Source: SKLM01 sp964575455 (GTDB lineage: Bacteria > Chloroflexota > Anaerolineae > B4-G1). From it: DNA of 64,000 nucleotides. How positions within the stretch are numbered: the first letter of the stretch is position 1; the number at the start of each line of letters is the position of its first letter. The position numbers and the translations under genes were made by a program. Below the pieces are notes generated by a model. It searched no databases. It was not told the DNA's origin and was given only the letters and a program-made list of their open reading frames with translations. The stretch covers positions 1 to 64,000 of the forward strand of contig CAZNRX010000006.1 of assembly GCA_964575455.1 (NCBI GenBank). The letters are read 5' to 3'. Positions 1 to 7,280 of the stretch are shown one piece after another.

Positions 1-54
1 AGCCAGCTAGATTCTAACTATGCGATTGTTAAAGTGCTGGGCAAACCTAATGCT

Positions 55-972
55 ATGAAGCAATCCAAGCGCCCGTCTGTGTCGATTCGACGGCAGGGCG
101 AACGGTCTTGGCTTCCTCTTGTTCTCCTTATTCTCGGCTTGCTCCTCCTTGTCTTCCACGAATCCGGTCTCCTGGCGCCCGTCGAAAGCGCGGCTCATTA
201 CGTCCTCGGTCCTCTGCAGCGCCTGTCCTCGAGCGTGATCGAGAGCACCGGTGGCCTGTTTCGCACGGTGCGCGAGGTGCGAGACCTGCGTGCGGAGGTT
301 GAGGCGCTGCAGGCCCAGGTGGATGCGTTGAGAGTGGAGAACGTCCGCCTGCGGGAGTACGAGGCGGAGGCGCAGCAGCTGCGCGCCCTGCTCAACTTCA
401 CCAGCGACTACCCGATCTCAACCTATCTTGGCGCCGAGGTCGTCAGTCACGAGGCCTGCGAAGACTTCCCCTGTGGGGACACAGTGGGGCTGGAGCCCAA
501 TCCGTACCTGCGCTACGTGACCATCAACGTTGGTGCTCAGCAGGGGGCGGAGGTGGGCATGTCCGTCGTCAGCGGAGGTGCTGGGCTGGTGGGCCGAATC
601 TCCGAGGTCGGCCCTCGCACCGCCAAGGTGCAGCTTCTCACGGATCCGGACAGCGCCGTCGCTGCCCTGCTGCAGACGACGCGGGGGACCGGTCTGGTGG
701 CGGGGCAGCCTGATGGGTCGCTGCAGATGAAGTACATCCCTCAGGAGGAGGAGGTTAGCGTGGGGGACATCGTGCTGACCTCGGGGCTGGGGGGGCTGAT
801 GCCGAAAGGACTGGTCATCGGTCAGGTCACCGCGGTGCAGCAGCGGGAGTACGAGACCTTCCAGACGGCCACCGTGCGGCCAGCGGTGGATTTCGCGCGC
901 ATAGAGCTGGCGCTGGTGATCACGGGCTTCGAGCAGGTCCCCCTGGAAGAGGCCACGTCGGAGGAGCCGTGA
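55..972 (+). CDS. mreC: Rod shape-determining protein MreC
   Basis: MreC is a bitopic scaffold of the elongasome that links MreB/MreD to PBP2/RodA in the periplasm or extracellular space. The 305-residue product has a basic N-terminus, one membrane segment at about residues 19-36, a coiled coil at about 75-115 rich in Leu/Glu/Arg heptads, and a C-terminal beta domain with the glycine-rich segments typical of the family. I chose the ATG at 55. A GTG at 34 is in frame and the frame stays open to the window edge, so the 5' end is uncertain, and no clear ribosome binding site is visible. It is the first visible gene of an mreC-mreD-PBP2 operon, and a palindromic repeat follows its stop. Confidence 0.93.
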   Translation: MKQSKRPSVSIRRQGERSWLPLVLLILGLLLLVFHESGLLAPVESAAHYVLGPLQRLSSSVIESTGGLFRTVREVRDLRAEVEALQAQVDALRVENVRLREYEAEAQQLRALLNFTSDYPISTYLGAEVVSHEACEDFPCGDTVGLEPNPYLRYVTINVGAQQGAEVGMSVVSGGAGLVGRISEVGPRTAKVQLLTDPDSAVAALLQTTRGTGLVAGQPDGSLQMKYIPQEEEVSVGDIVLTSGLGGLMPKGLVIGQVTAVQQREYETFQTATVRPAVDFARIELALVITGFEQVPLEEATSEEP

Positions 973-984
973 TCGCTCCGGGGA

Positions 985-1016
985 GCTCCAGCACCGCCGT
1001 GGACAGACGGTGCTGG
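985..1016. repeat. 32-bp palindromic repeat, copy 1 (mreC-mreD gap)
   Basis: A 32-base element whose arms CCAGCACCG and CGGTGCTGG are perfectly complementary (9 bp, 11-base loop). An almost identical copy (31 of 32 bases, one G/A difference in the loop) lies at 6108-6139 inside the DUF2723 gene. Here it sits between the mreC stop and mreD, so it forms a hairpin in the polycistronic mRNA. Confidence 0.8.
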
Positions 1017-1041
1017 GAGAGGCGGTCCAAGCTGGTGGCAC

Positions 1042-1578
1042 GTGGCGGCGGGCTCTGCGCTTGCTAGGAGGTCGACGATCAATCTCTATCTGATGTTTCC
1101 GCTCCTCACCGGCGTTGCGCTGGTCCAGTCGACGCTTCTCTCCCGCGTGGACGTGCTGGGAGGCCGTCCCAACTTGATGCTGCTGGTGGTCTTGGTCTGG
1201 ACCGTGGTGCGGGGGATCGATGAGGGGCTGGTATGGGCCTTCGTCGGCGGGCTGATCCTCGATCTACTGTCCGGAGGCCCCCTGGCGAGCATGGCGCTGG
1301 CCCTGCTGGCGGCCGCCTATCTGGCCGGGCAGTCCCTGGGGGAGGAGATGGGTTTGCAGATGGTGCGGCTGATCATTTTGACGGTGCTGGGGTCCATGGT
1401 CTATCACCTGGTGCTCTTGTTCGTGCTCGATTGGTCGGGGCGCACGGTAGATTGGGGATTCTCGCTCCTGCGCGTGGCCGGCCCCTCTGTCCTGCTCAAC
1501 GGGATACTCGCTCCCTTCGTGCTTCCGCTGCTCACCTGGCTGGAGCGGGCCACGGGCGAAGAGGGTCTGGCTCTATGA
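1042..1578 (+). CDS. mreD: Rod shape-determining protein MreD
   Basis: MreD is the small integral-membrane subunit of the elongasome. The product is very hydrophobic, with about five membrane segments, and opens its conserved part with residues NLYLMFPLLTGVALVQST, as MreD proteins do. The start is problematic. GTG at 1042 gives 178 residues but has no ribosome binding site, whereas a perfect AGGAGG at 1066-1071 is followed six bases later by an in-frame ATC at 1078. The nearest ATG, 1093, is too far from that motif. A non-canonical ATC start giving 166 residues is therefore possible. The gene overlaps the next one by ATGA. Confidence 0.88.
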   Translation: MAAGSALARRSTINLYLMFPLLTGVALVQSTLLSRVDVLGGRPNLMLLVVLVWTVVRGIDEGLVWAFVGGLILDLLSGGPLASMALALLAAAYLAGQSLGEEMGLQMVRLIILTVLGSMVYHLVLLFVLDWSGRTVDWGFSLLRVAGPSVLLNGILAPFVLPLLTWLERATGEEGLAL

Positions 1579-3635
1579 GGCTCAACGTCCAGTCCGAGGG
1601 GGTGACGTCCCGACGTGGTCGGGGACCGCTGCAGCACAGCGGGCTCAGTCGTCTGCTGGGGGACGGGGGGGCTCTGCGCATCGTGCTTCTCGGCATGCTC
1701 ATCCTGGTTGTCTTCGGGTTCTTCGCTCACCGCCTGTGGCGCTTTCAGTTCCTCCAGGGCCAGGCCTACCGGGAGGAGGCCCAGGAGCAGAGCACCAGGC
1801 TGATCAGTATCCCTGCCTCTCGCGGCATCATCTACGACCGGGATGGCGAGCAACTGGTGCAGAACGTGCCCAGCTTCACCGTCACTGTGATGCCTGACCA
1901 CCTGCCCGACGACGTTGAGGCGGCGGAGGACGTGCTCATCCGACTGGCGGTGCTGCTGGACGTGCCCTACGTCGCCAAGGAGGAGGGGGATGGTCTGCGT
2001 GAGGTGGTGCTCAGCCAATTGGCGCAGTGGTTGGTCGACTTCTCCTACGAGGAGGCCCCCGCTTCAGCGCTGCGTCAGGGTCTGGATGAGATCCGGAACG
2101 TGGCTCCCTACCGTCCCATCGTCGTTGAGCGGAATGTCGAGCGGGAGCAAGCGATGCTGGTGGCCCAGGAGGCCAGCAGCCTGCCCGGCGTCGCCGTCGA
2201 GGTGGAAGCGGTGCGCCACTATCCCCATGGAACGCTGTTGTCGCAGGTGTTGGGCTATCTGCTGCCCATACCCGAGGAGAGGGAGCAGGCGTATCGCGAG
2301 CAGGGATACGACCCGTCCACCGATCGCGTTGGCAGTGCCGGCATTGAGGCCACCCAGGAGGAGGCCCTCAAGGGAAAGAAGGGGCAGCAGCTCGTGGAGG
2401 AGGACGTGCTCGGCCGGGTGCGCCGAGTGGTGGAGGAGCGGGCGTCCCCCGTGCCGGGCGACAACGTCTATTTGACGCTTGACCTCAATCTGCAGAAAGC
2501 GGCCGAGGAGGCCCTGAGACAGGGCCTTGGGGAGGCGGTCTCGCCCCGGGGCGTGGCTATTGCGATGGACCCCCAGACGGGTGAGATCCTGGCCATGGTG
2601 AGCCTGCCGACCTACGACAACAACATCTTCGTCGAGGGGGTTTCGCAGAAGGATTGGGAGCGGTGGCAGGACCCTCATCGGCCCCTCATCAACCATGCCG
2701 TATCCGATGCTGTGCCGCCGGGGTCGGTGTTCAAGATCGTGGTCGCGTCGGCGGCCCTGCAGGAGGGGATTCTGACGCCTCGTACGCAGCTCAACTGCCC
2801 GGGAAAGATCGTGGTGGCCAACAAGTACTACCCTAACGATCCCGGTCAGGCGCAGCCGTTCTACTGCTGGAACGAGGCTGGCCATGGGGATCTTGACGTC
2901 GTGGGTGCTCTGGCGCACTCGTGCGACGTCTTCTTCTACAAGACGGGCGGTGGCTTTGAGGAGACGGAGTTCGACGGCCTGAGCGTGGGGCGGATCGCCG
3001 AGTACGCCCGTCTGTTCGGCCTGGGCGAGCCGACCGGGGTGGAGCTGCCAGCCGAGAGCGGCGGGTTGGTGCCTACCTCGGATTGGAAGCGGCTTACCAT
3101 CGGCGAGAGCTGGTCCACCGGGGATACCTACAACCTCTCCATTGGGCAGGGATACCTAGAGGTGACGCCGCTGCAGATGCTCAACGCGGTGAACGTCATC
3201 GCGAATGAGGGCACGCTCTACCGACCACAGATCGTCCATCACATCAGCCAGGCAGAGGGGGGGGCCTCGCGGCCGTTCGAGCCGGACATCGTGCACACGG
3301 TGCCGGTGAGCCGGGAGCATCTGTCGCTGGTGCGGGAGGGCATGGAGGGGGCCGTCGTCTACGGGACGGCGGTCCGACGGGGGCAGATCGAGGGGCTGCG
3401 CATCGCCGGCAAGACCGGCACGGCTCAGTTCTGTGACGACATTATGTGCGGTGTGGGGTTTGAGCAGCCGGAGCACGCCTGGTTCGCGGCCTTCGCACCG
3501 GTGGAGGACCCGGAGCTGTCGGTCATCGTCTATCTCTACAATGGTGGGGAGGGCTCGGTCACGGCGGCGCCGGTGGCCCGGGAAATCCTGGCCCACACCT
3601 TCGACGCTGGTCAGGAGGATGAGGCCTCGCCCTGA
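1575..3635 (+). CDS. mrdA: Penicillin-binding protein 2 (class B transpeptidase)
   Basis: Class B PBP that crosslinks peptidoglycan during elongation with RodA. Product 686 residues: one N-terminal membrane segment (about 34-52), the non-catalytic dimerisation domain with the conserved ASRGIIYDRDG stretch near residue 80, then the transpeptidase domain. All three active-site motifs are present: S384-V-F-K387 (SxxK), S449-C-D and K613-T-G-T. The ATG at 1575 overlaps the mreD stop (ATGA), which implies translational coupling. It completes the mreCD-PBP2 operon. The intact motifs contrast with the second, degenerate PBP domain at 14748-17639. Confidence 0.95.
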   Translation: MRLNVQSEGVTSRRGRGPLQHSGLSRLLGDGGALRIVLLGMLILVVFGFFAHRLWRFQFLQGQAYREEAQEQSTRLISIPASRGIIYDRDGEQLVQNVPSFTVTVMPDHLPDDVEAAEDVLIRLAVLLDVPYVAKEEGDGLREVVLSQLAQWLVDFSYEEAPASALRQGLDEIRNVAPYRPIVVERNVEREQAMLVAQEASSLPGVAVEVEAVRHYPHGTLLSQVLGYLLPIPEEREQAYREQGYDPSTDRVGSAGIEATQEEALKGKKGQQLVEEDVLGRVRRVVEERASPVPGDNVYLTLDLNLQKAAEEALRQGLGEAVSPRGVAIAMDPQTGEILAMVSLPTYDNNIFVEGVSQKDWERWQDPHRPLINHAVSDAVPPGSVFKIVVASAALQEGILTPRTQLNCPGKIVVANKYYPNDPGQAQPFYCWNEAGHGDLDVVGALAHSCDVFFYKTGGGFEETEFDGLSVGRIAEYARLFGLGEPTGVELPAESGGLVPTSDWKRLTIGESWSTGDTYNLSIGQGYLEVTPLQMLNAVNVIANEGTLYRPQIVHHISQAEGGASRPFEPDIVHTVPVSREHLSLVREGMEGAVVYGTAVRRGQIEGLRIAGKTGTAQFCDDIMCGVGFEQPEHAWFAAFAPVEDPELSVIVYLYNGGEGSVTAAPVAREILAHTFDAGQEDEASP

Positions 3636-6600
3636 CCCCGTGCCCGGTCGGAGCCGCAGGCACCGGCTGGCCCGGGCGGCCGCGGTTGGCGGCGCCGGGG
3701 CGATCTGGGGCCTCGGCCTTGCCCGTCTGTTGGCCGAGGGGGGCTTCGAGACGCTCTTCTGCACCTCCCCCCTGGCCGTCGCCGCCACAGCGATTGCCTG
3801 CGCGGGTCTGGCCCTCACGTTTTGGCGGCTGTCGTTTTCCGCATCTGCTGGGTTGACGGTCGGCGGGTGGGCCTCCTTCCTTCCACTGACTCTCCCTCTT
3901 CTCTATGCGGTCGGGGGTGTCTCCGGCCCTCTCGCTGGTGTCGCGCTCCTCCTTGGTGGGGCCGGACTCGCTCTGTTGACGACCTGGCGGGATCGCCCTG
4001 CCTGGCTGCTGCCGGCCTCGCTGGGCCTGGCGGTCATCTGTCTCTATCTGCGCACCCTCTTGCCCTCGGTCGGGGAGGCCGACACGCTGGAGTTTCAGGT
4101 CGTGGCTGCCAAGCTGGGGGTGGCGCATCCGACCGGCTATCCGCTCTACGTCCTGCTGGGCAAGCTGTTCACCCTGCTGCCGCTGCGCAACGTGGCCTGG
4201 CGCGTGAACCTGGCCTCGGCTGTCTTCGGCACCGCTGCCGTCGTGATGGTCTACGACATAGTGCGTCGGCTGAGCGGTGAAGCCCTCCCTACCACGCGTG
4301 CGGAGCATTCTGATGGGTTGACGGCCTTCCTTGCGGCCCTGGCGTTTGCCTTCTCCACCACGTTCTGGTCCCAGGCCCTGGTCGCCGAGGTCTACACCCT
4401 CCATAACCTCCTGGTGGCGGCGATCCTCTGGCTTTTGCTGCGTCAGGTGGCCTCGTCGGCGAGTCTAGCGCGGTGCCTTGCACGTGCCGAAGGCGCCGCT
4501 GACGTGCGAGGCACCTCGCCCCGCCGTGCCCGAATCCGACGCTGGCACGCCATCTCCTTCCTGCTCGGGCTGAGCCTGACGAACCATCTCACCACTGCGC
4601 TCCTGCTCCCAGCAGCGGCGCTGGCCTGGCTGATGGATTGGCTGCGGGATCGGGCGCGGTGGGAGGCCAGGGATTGGCTCGCTGCCGCTGGACTCTTCCT
4701 GCTGGGGCTCTCGCTCTACCTCTTCATCCCGCTCCGCTGGCCGGCGCTCAACGACGGGCGGTGGATGACGCTGGGTGAGTTCCTGCGCTACGTCACTGGC
4801 GGGCAGTTTTACGGCGCTCTGCGCCTCGATGGCTGGCGGGACCCGACCCGTTGGCGCATCGTGGGGCGACTGCTGCACCAGCCCTTTGGCTGGGTGGGCC
4901 TGGCCCTGGCCGCAATCGGCGTCGCCTGCCAAGCGCTTTCAAGCGCCGCGCGCCGCCGCGCGCTGGCGGTGACGGGGGTGACGTTCGTGGCGTTCTTCGT
5001 CTACGGGCTCGACTACTACGTGGCCGACATCGCCGTCTTTCTCCTCCCGGCCCACCTGATCCTGGCGGTCTGGATGGGGATCGGTGCGGTGTTCCTGATC
5101 GAGCTTCTGACCGCCAGAATTCCCCTCGCCCCCCAAGCCTGGCGTGCTGCCCTGGTGGCGCTCTTCGCCCTGGTCCCGCTGAGCGCGGTGTGGACGAACC
5201 TGCCGGCCGTCGATCGGAGCCAGGATCAGGGAGGCCACGCATGGGGGCGGTACGCGCTCGATCAGCCGCTGGAGCCCGGGAGCGCGATCCTGGCGGACAC
5301 GAAGAAGTTCGCTCCGCTCTACTACCTGCAGCAAGTGGAGGGCGTGCGGCCTGATCTCGACATGGTGCTGCTGGGCAGCGAGGAGCTCTATCAGGCCGAC
5401 CTGCGACGCCGCCTGGGGGAGGGGCAGACGGTCTATCTGGCCCGCTACCTGCCCCACCTGGAGGGTCTCTACCTCCGCTCGGTGGGGCCGCTGGTGGAGG
5501 TGGGAGGGCGACCTGACCCGGGTGCTGGCTCTGGTGGGCCTCTCGCGCGTCTTGGCAAGAGGGTGGAGCTGCTGGATGCCGACGTTGAGGACGATCCGCT
5601 GGGGCGGGCGCTGCGCCACGTGACGCTTCGCTGGCGAGCCGAGCCGTCGGTGGACGACGACTTGGTGGTCCGGCTGCGGCTGGTGGACGCCGCTGGGCGC
5701 CCGCGATGGACGACGGACGGCGTGCGCCCCGTGAACGGCCTCTATCCGACGAACGCCTGGCCCCCCGGCGTCCCTGTGGCCGACTACCACGAGGTGCCCG
5801 TCGAACCCTGGCTGCCGCCGGGCACCTACTCGCTCCAGGTGGGCCTCTTCCCTCCCTTCGACAGCGAGGGGCTGACGTCGGGTGAGGGCTCGGGGCCGTG
5901 GGTGTCGCTGGGCGGGCTCGAGGTCCAGCTTCCCTCCGGGCCGGAGCCGCTGCCCCAGCGTCGGCTGCTCAGCCTTGGGGACGGAGCCTGGCTCACGGGC
6001 ATGGACGTCCCCGGGGAGGTTACCGCTGGGGCCCCCCTGACGGTCGACCTGGCTTGGCGCAACGTCACGGAGGGCGAGCAGGTCCGGCTCTCGTGGGCCG
6101 ACGGTGGGCTCCAGCACCGCCGTGAACAGACGGTGCTGGATGATTTGCAGCATGGCATGGTGCGCAGCCGCCATACCATCACGGCGCCGCGAGAGACCGG
6201 CCTCCACACCCTGCGGGTGGGGCTGGTCGACGAGCCGGCCCTCTGCGGCTGGCTCGCTCCCCCGGAGCAGGGGTGCCGCCTGACCAGGGTGCGTGTCCAG
6301 ACGAGCCAGGAGGGACTGTCGACCTTTGGGGATCGCGTGCTGCTGATGGACGCCGAGGTCGGCAAGGGAGTGGCGGCGCCCGGCCTGGGTCACCGACCCG
6401 TGATCCCCGTCCGCTTGCGCTGGCGTGGGCTGCGTCCCATGGAGGAGGACTACACCGTCTTCGTCCACCTGGTCGGTCCCGACGGCCAGCTCCACGGGCA
6501 GGTGGACAGCTGGCCCGTGCAGGGGAGTTACCCCACCAGTCAGTGGGCCGTGGGCCAGGAGGTGCGAGACCCGTACGAGGTGCGGTTGGAGGGCGACGCG

Positions 6601-6735
6601 CCCCCGGGCGAGTATCGCGTTGTGGTCGGTTGGTATCTGTTGGAGACGATGGAGCGCTTGCCGGTCCTCGACGATGCGGGACGCCCGATCAGCGACTCTT
6701 TCGTGGTGGGGACGTTCAACCTTCCCGAAAGATAG
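3619..6735 (+). CDS. DUF2723-type GT-C membrane glycosyltransferase
   Basis: Protein of about 1038 residues. The N-terminal half has roughly 10-12 membrane segments and the DUF2723 hallmark HPTGYPLYVLLGKLF (around residues 170-185), placing it among GT-C-like lipid-linked sugar transferases related to protein O-mannosyltransferases. The C-terminal half is soluble and repeats beta-sandwich stretches ending in PPGTYSLQVGLF and PPGEYRVVVGWYL, a module common behind Chloroflexota GT39-like enzymes. The ATG at 3619 follows AGGAGG directly and overlaps the PBP2 gene by 17 bases; GTG at 3640 is an alternative. Acceptor and donor cannot be told from sequence. A second copy of the mreC-mreD palindrome lies in frame at 6108-6139. 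Confidence 0.82.
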   Translation: MRPRPDPVPGRSRRHRLARAAAVGGAGAIWGLGLARLLAEGGFETLFCTSPLAVAATAIACAGLALTFWRLSFSASAGLTVGGWASFLPLTLPLLYAVGGVSGPLAGVALLLGGAGLALLTTWRDRPAWLLPASLGLAVICLYLRTLLPSVGEADTLEFQVVAAKLGVAHPTGYPLYVLLGKLFTLLPLRNVAWRVNLASAVFGTAAVVMVYDIVRRLSGEALPTTRAEHSDGLTAFLAALAFAFSTTFWSQALVAEVYTLHNLLVAAILWLLLRQVASSASLARCLARAEGAADVRGTSPRRARIRRWHAISFLLGLSLTNHLTTALLLPAAALAWLMDWLRDRARWEARDWLAAAGLFLLGLSLYLFIPLRWPALNDGRWMTLGEFLRYVTGGQFYGALRLDGWRDPTRWRIVGRLLHQPFGWVGLALAAIGVACQALSSAARRRALAVTGVTFVAFFVYGLDYYVADIAVFLLPAHLILAVWMGIGAVFLIELLTARIPLAPQAWRAALVALFALVPLSAVWTNLPAVDRSQDQGGHAWGRYALDQPLEPGSAILADTKKFAPLYYLQQVEGVRPDLDMVLLGSEELYQADLRRRLGEGQTVYLARYLPHLEGLYLRSVGPLVEVGGRPDPGAGSGGPLARLGKRVELLDADVEDDPLGRALRHVTLRWRAEPSVDDDLVVRLRLVDAAGRPRWTTDGVRPVNGLYPTNAWPPGVPVADYHEVPVEPWLPPGTYSLQVGLFPPFDSEGLTSGEGSGPWVSLGGLEVQLPSGPEPLPQRRLLSLGDGAWLTGMDVPGEVTAGAPLTVDLAWRNVTEGEQVRLSWADGGLQHRREQTVLDDLQHGMVRSRHTITAPRETGLHTLRVGLVDEPALCGWLAPPEQGCRLTRVRVQTSQEGLSTFGDRVLLMDAEVGKGVAAPGLGHRPVIPVRLRWRGLRPMEEDYTVFVHLVGPDGQLHGQVDSWPVQGSYPTSQWAVGQEVRDPYEVRLEGDAPPGEYRVVVGWYLLETMERLPVLDDAGRPISDSFVVGTFNLPER
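6108..6139. repeat. 32-bp palindromic repeat, copy 2 (inside CDS)
   Basis: Differs from the element at 985-1016 in one base of 32. The reading frame passes through it without disruption, encoding GLQHRREQTVL in the soluble C-terminal half of the DUF2723 protein. The arms are again fully complementary. Confidence 0.8.
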
Positions 6736-6866
6736 CACACGACGGTGGAAGCCCATCGTCGTCTACATGCTCATCAGGGATTGCCAAATCCCACTTCCCT
6801 GGCGGTGAAAAGGACCGTCGGCGCCGCAGGCGGAGATCTGAGTGACTGTATCGACCCTGCGGGGAT

Positions 6867-6932
6867 GTAGTGGTAGGGCAGGTTTCCATACCTGCCGAGG
6901 TAGTGGTAGGGCAGGTTTCCATACCTGCCGAA
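6867..6932. repeat. Two tandem 33-bp hairpin repeats
   Basis: Two head-to-tail 33-base units (6867-6899 and 6900-6932), identical except for the last base. Each contains a 7-bp hairpin GGCAGGT-TTCCAT-ACCTGCC. They lie in the 300-base gap after the DUF2723 gene, about 75 bases upstream of the promoter at 7007. There is no U-run, so they are not obvious terminators. Apart from this and that promoter, I see nothing else in 6736-7054. Confidence 0.85.
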
Positions 6933-7006
6933 AACCGAAACAGTCATGGAAAGCCGCCCTGCTTACAGTTGAGAAGAGAGATCTTCAAGCTGGCGAGCCA
7001 TGTTGC

Positions 7007-7035
7007 TTGTAAGAGGATCGTGCCTGGACTATAAT
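7007..7035 (+). promoter_or_regulatory. Sigma70-like promoter
   Basis: TTGTAA (7007-7012), a 17-base spacer, then a perfect TATAAT (7030-7035), just upstream of the small gene at 7067 and the 588-residue gene at 7281. Confidence 0.65.
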
Positions 7036-7066
7036 CGGGCTAAGCTATCGACGCATGGAGCTTCCT

Positions 7067-7280
7067 ATGACAGATGCCCAAATCGACACCGGTCTTCTCC
7101 AGGCGCTCATCGACGCCTATCGCGACGCCGACGCGGTGCTCCAGATCGACCATAAGCCGGTGCTCTTCGTGGAGGTGAAGCGCTTCGAGGGCGTCGCACA
7201 GCGGCGGTCTCGTGGTCGCCCCGCGACCCGGGCTGATTCAGGCAGCGGCCATCGAAGGGATGGAACCGGTAGGTGACTGA
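7067..7280 (+). pseudogene. Small unknown gene, probably frameshifted
   Basis: From the ATG at 7067 (GGAG six to seven bases upstream) the frame encodes MTDAQIDTGLLQALIDAYRD and continues in protein-like fashion to about residue 45 (VEVKRFEGVA). It then becomes arginine/serine-rich and stops at 7276. In another frame the same DNA reads SGGLVVAPRPGLIQAAAIEG and stops at 7278-7280, directly abutting the ATG of the next gene. That pattern fits a single-base frameshift near 7185-7203 in a roughly 70-residue protein. I do not recognise the family. A genuine short protein ending at 7276, or a sequencing error, are the alternatives. Confidence 0.4.

Noticed and set aside
1233..1574. N-terminal extension of PBP2 back to 1233
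   Set aside because: Runs through mreD in another frame; the ATGA overlap at 1575 and the PBP2 N-terminus support the later start.
4939..6756. 605-codon open frame opposite the DUF2723 gene
   Set aside because: Composition and lack of any motif indicate an antisense shadow of the real gene.
6867..6932. CRISPR-like direct repeats
   Set aside because: Only two units, directly adjacent without unique spacers and with no cas genes; treated as hairpin repeats.
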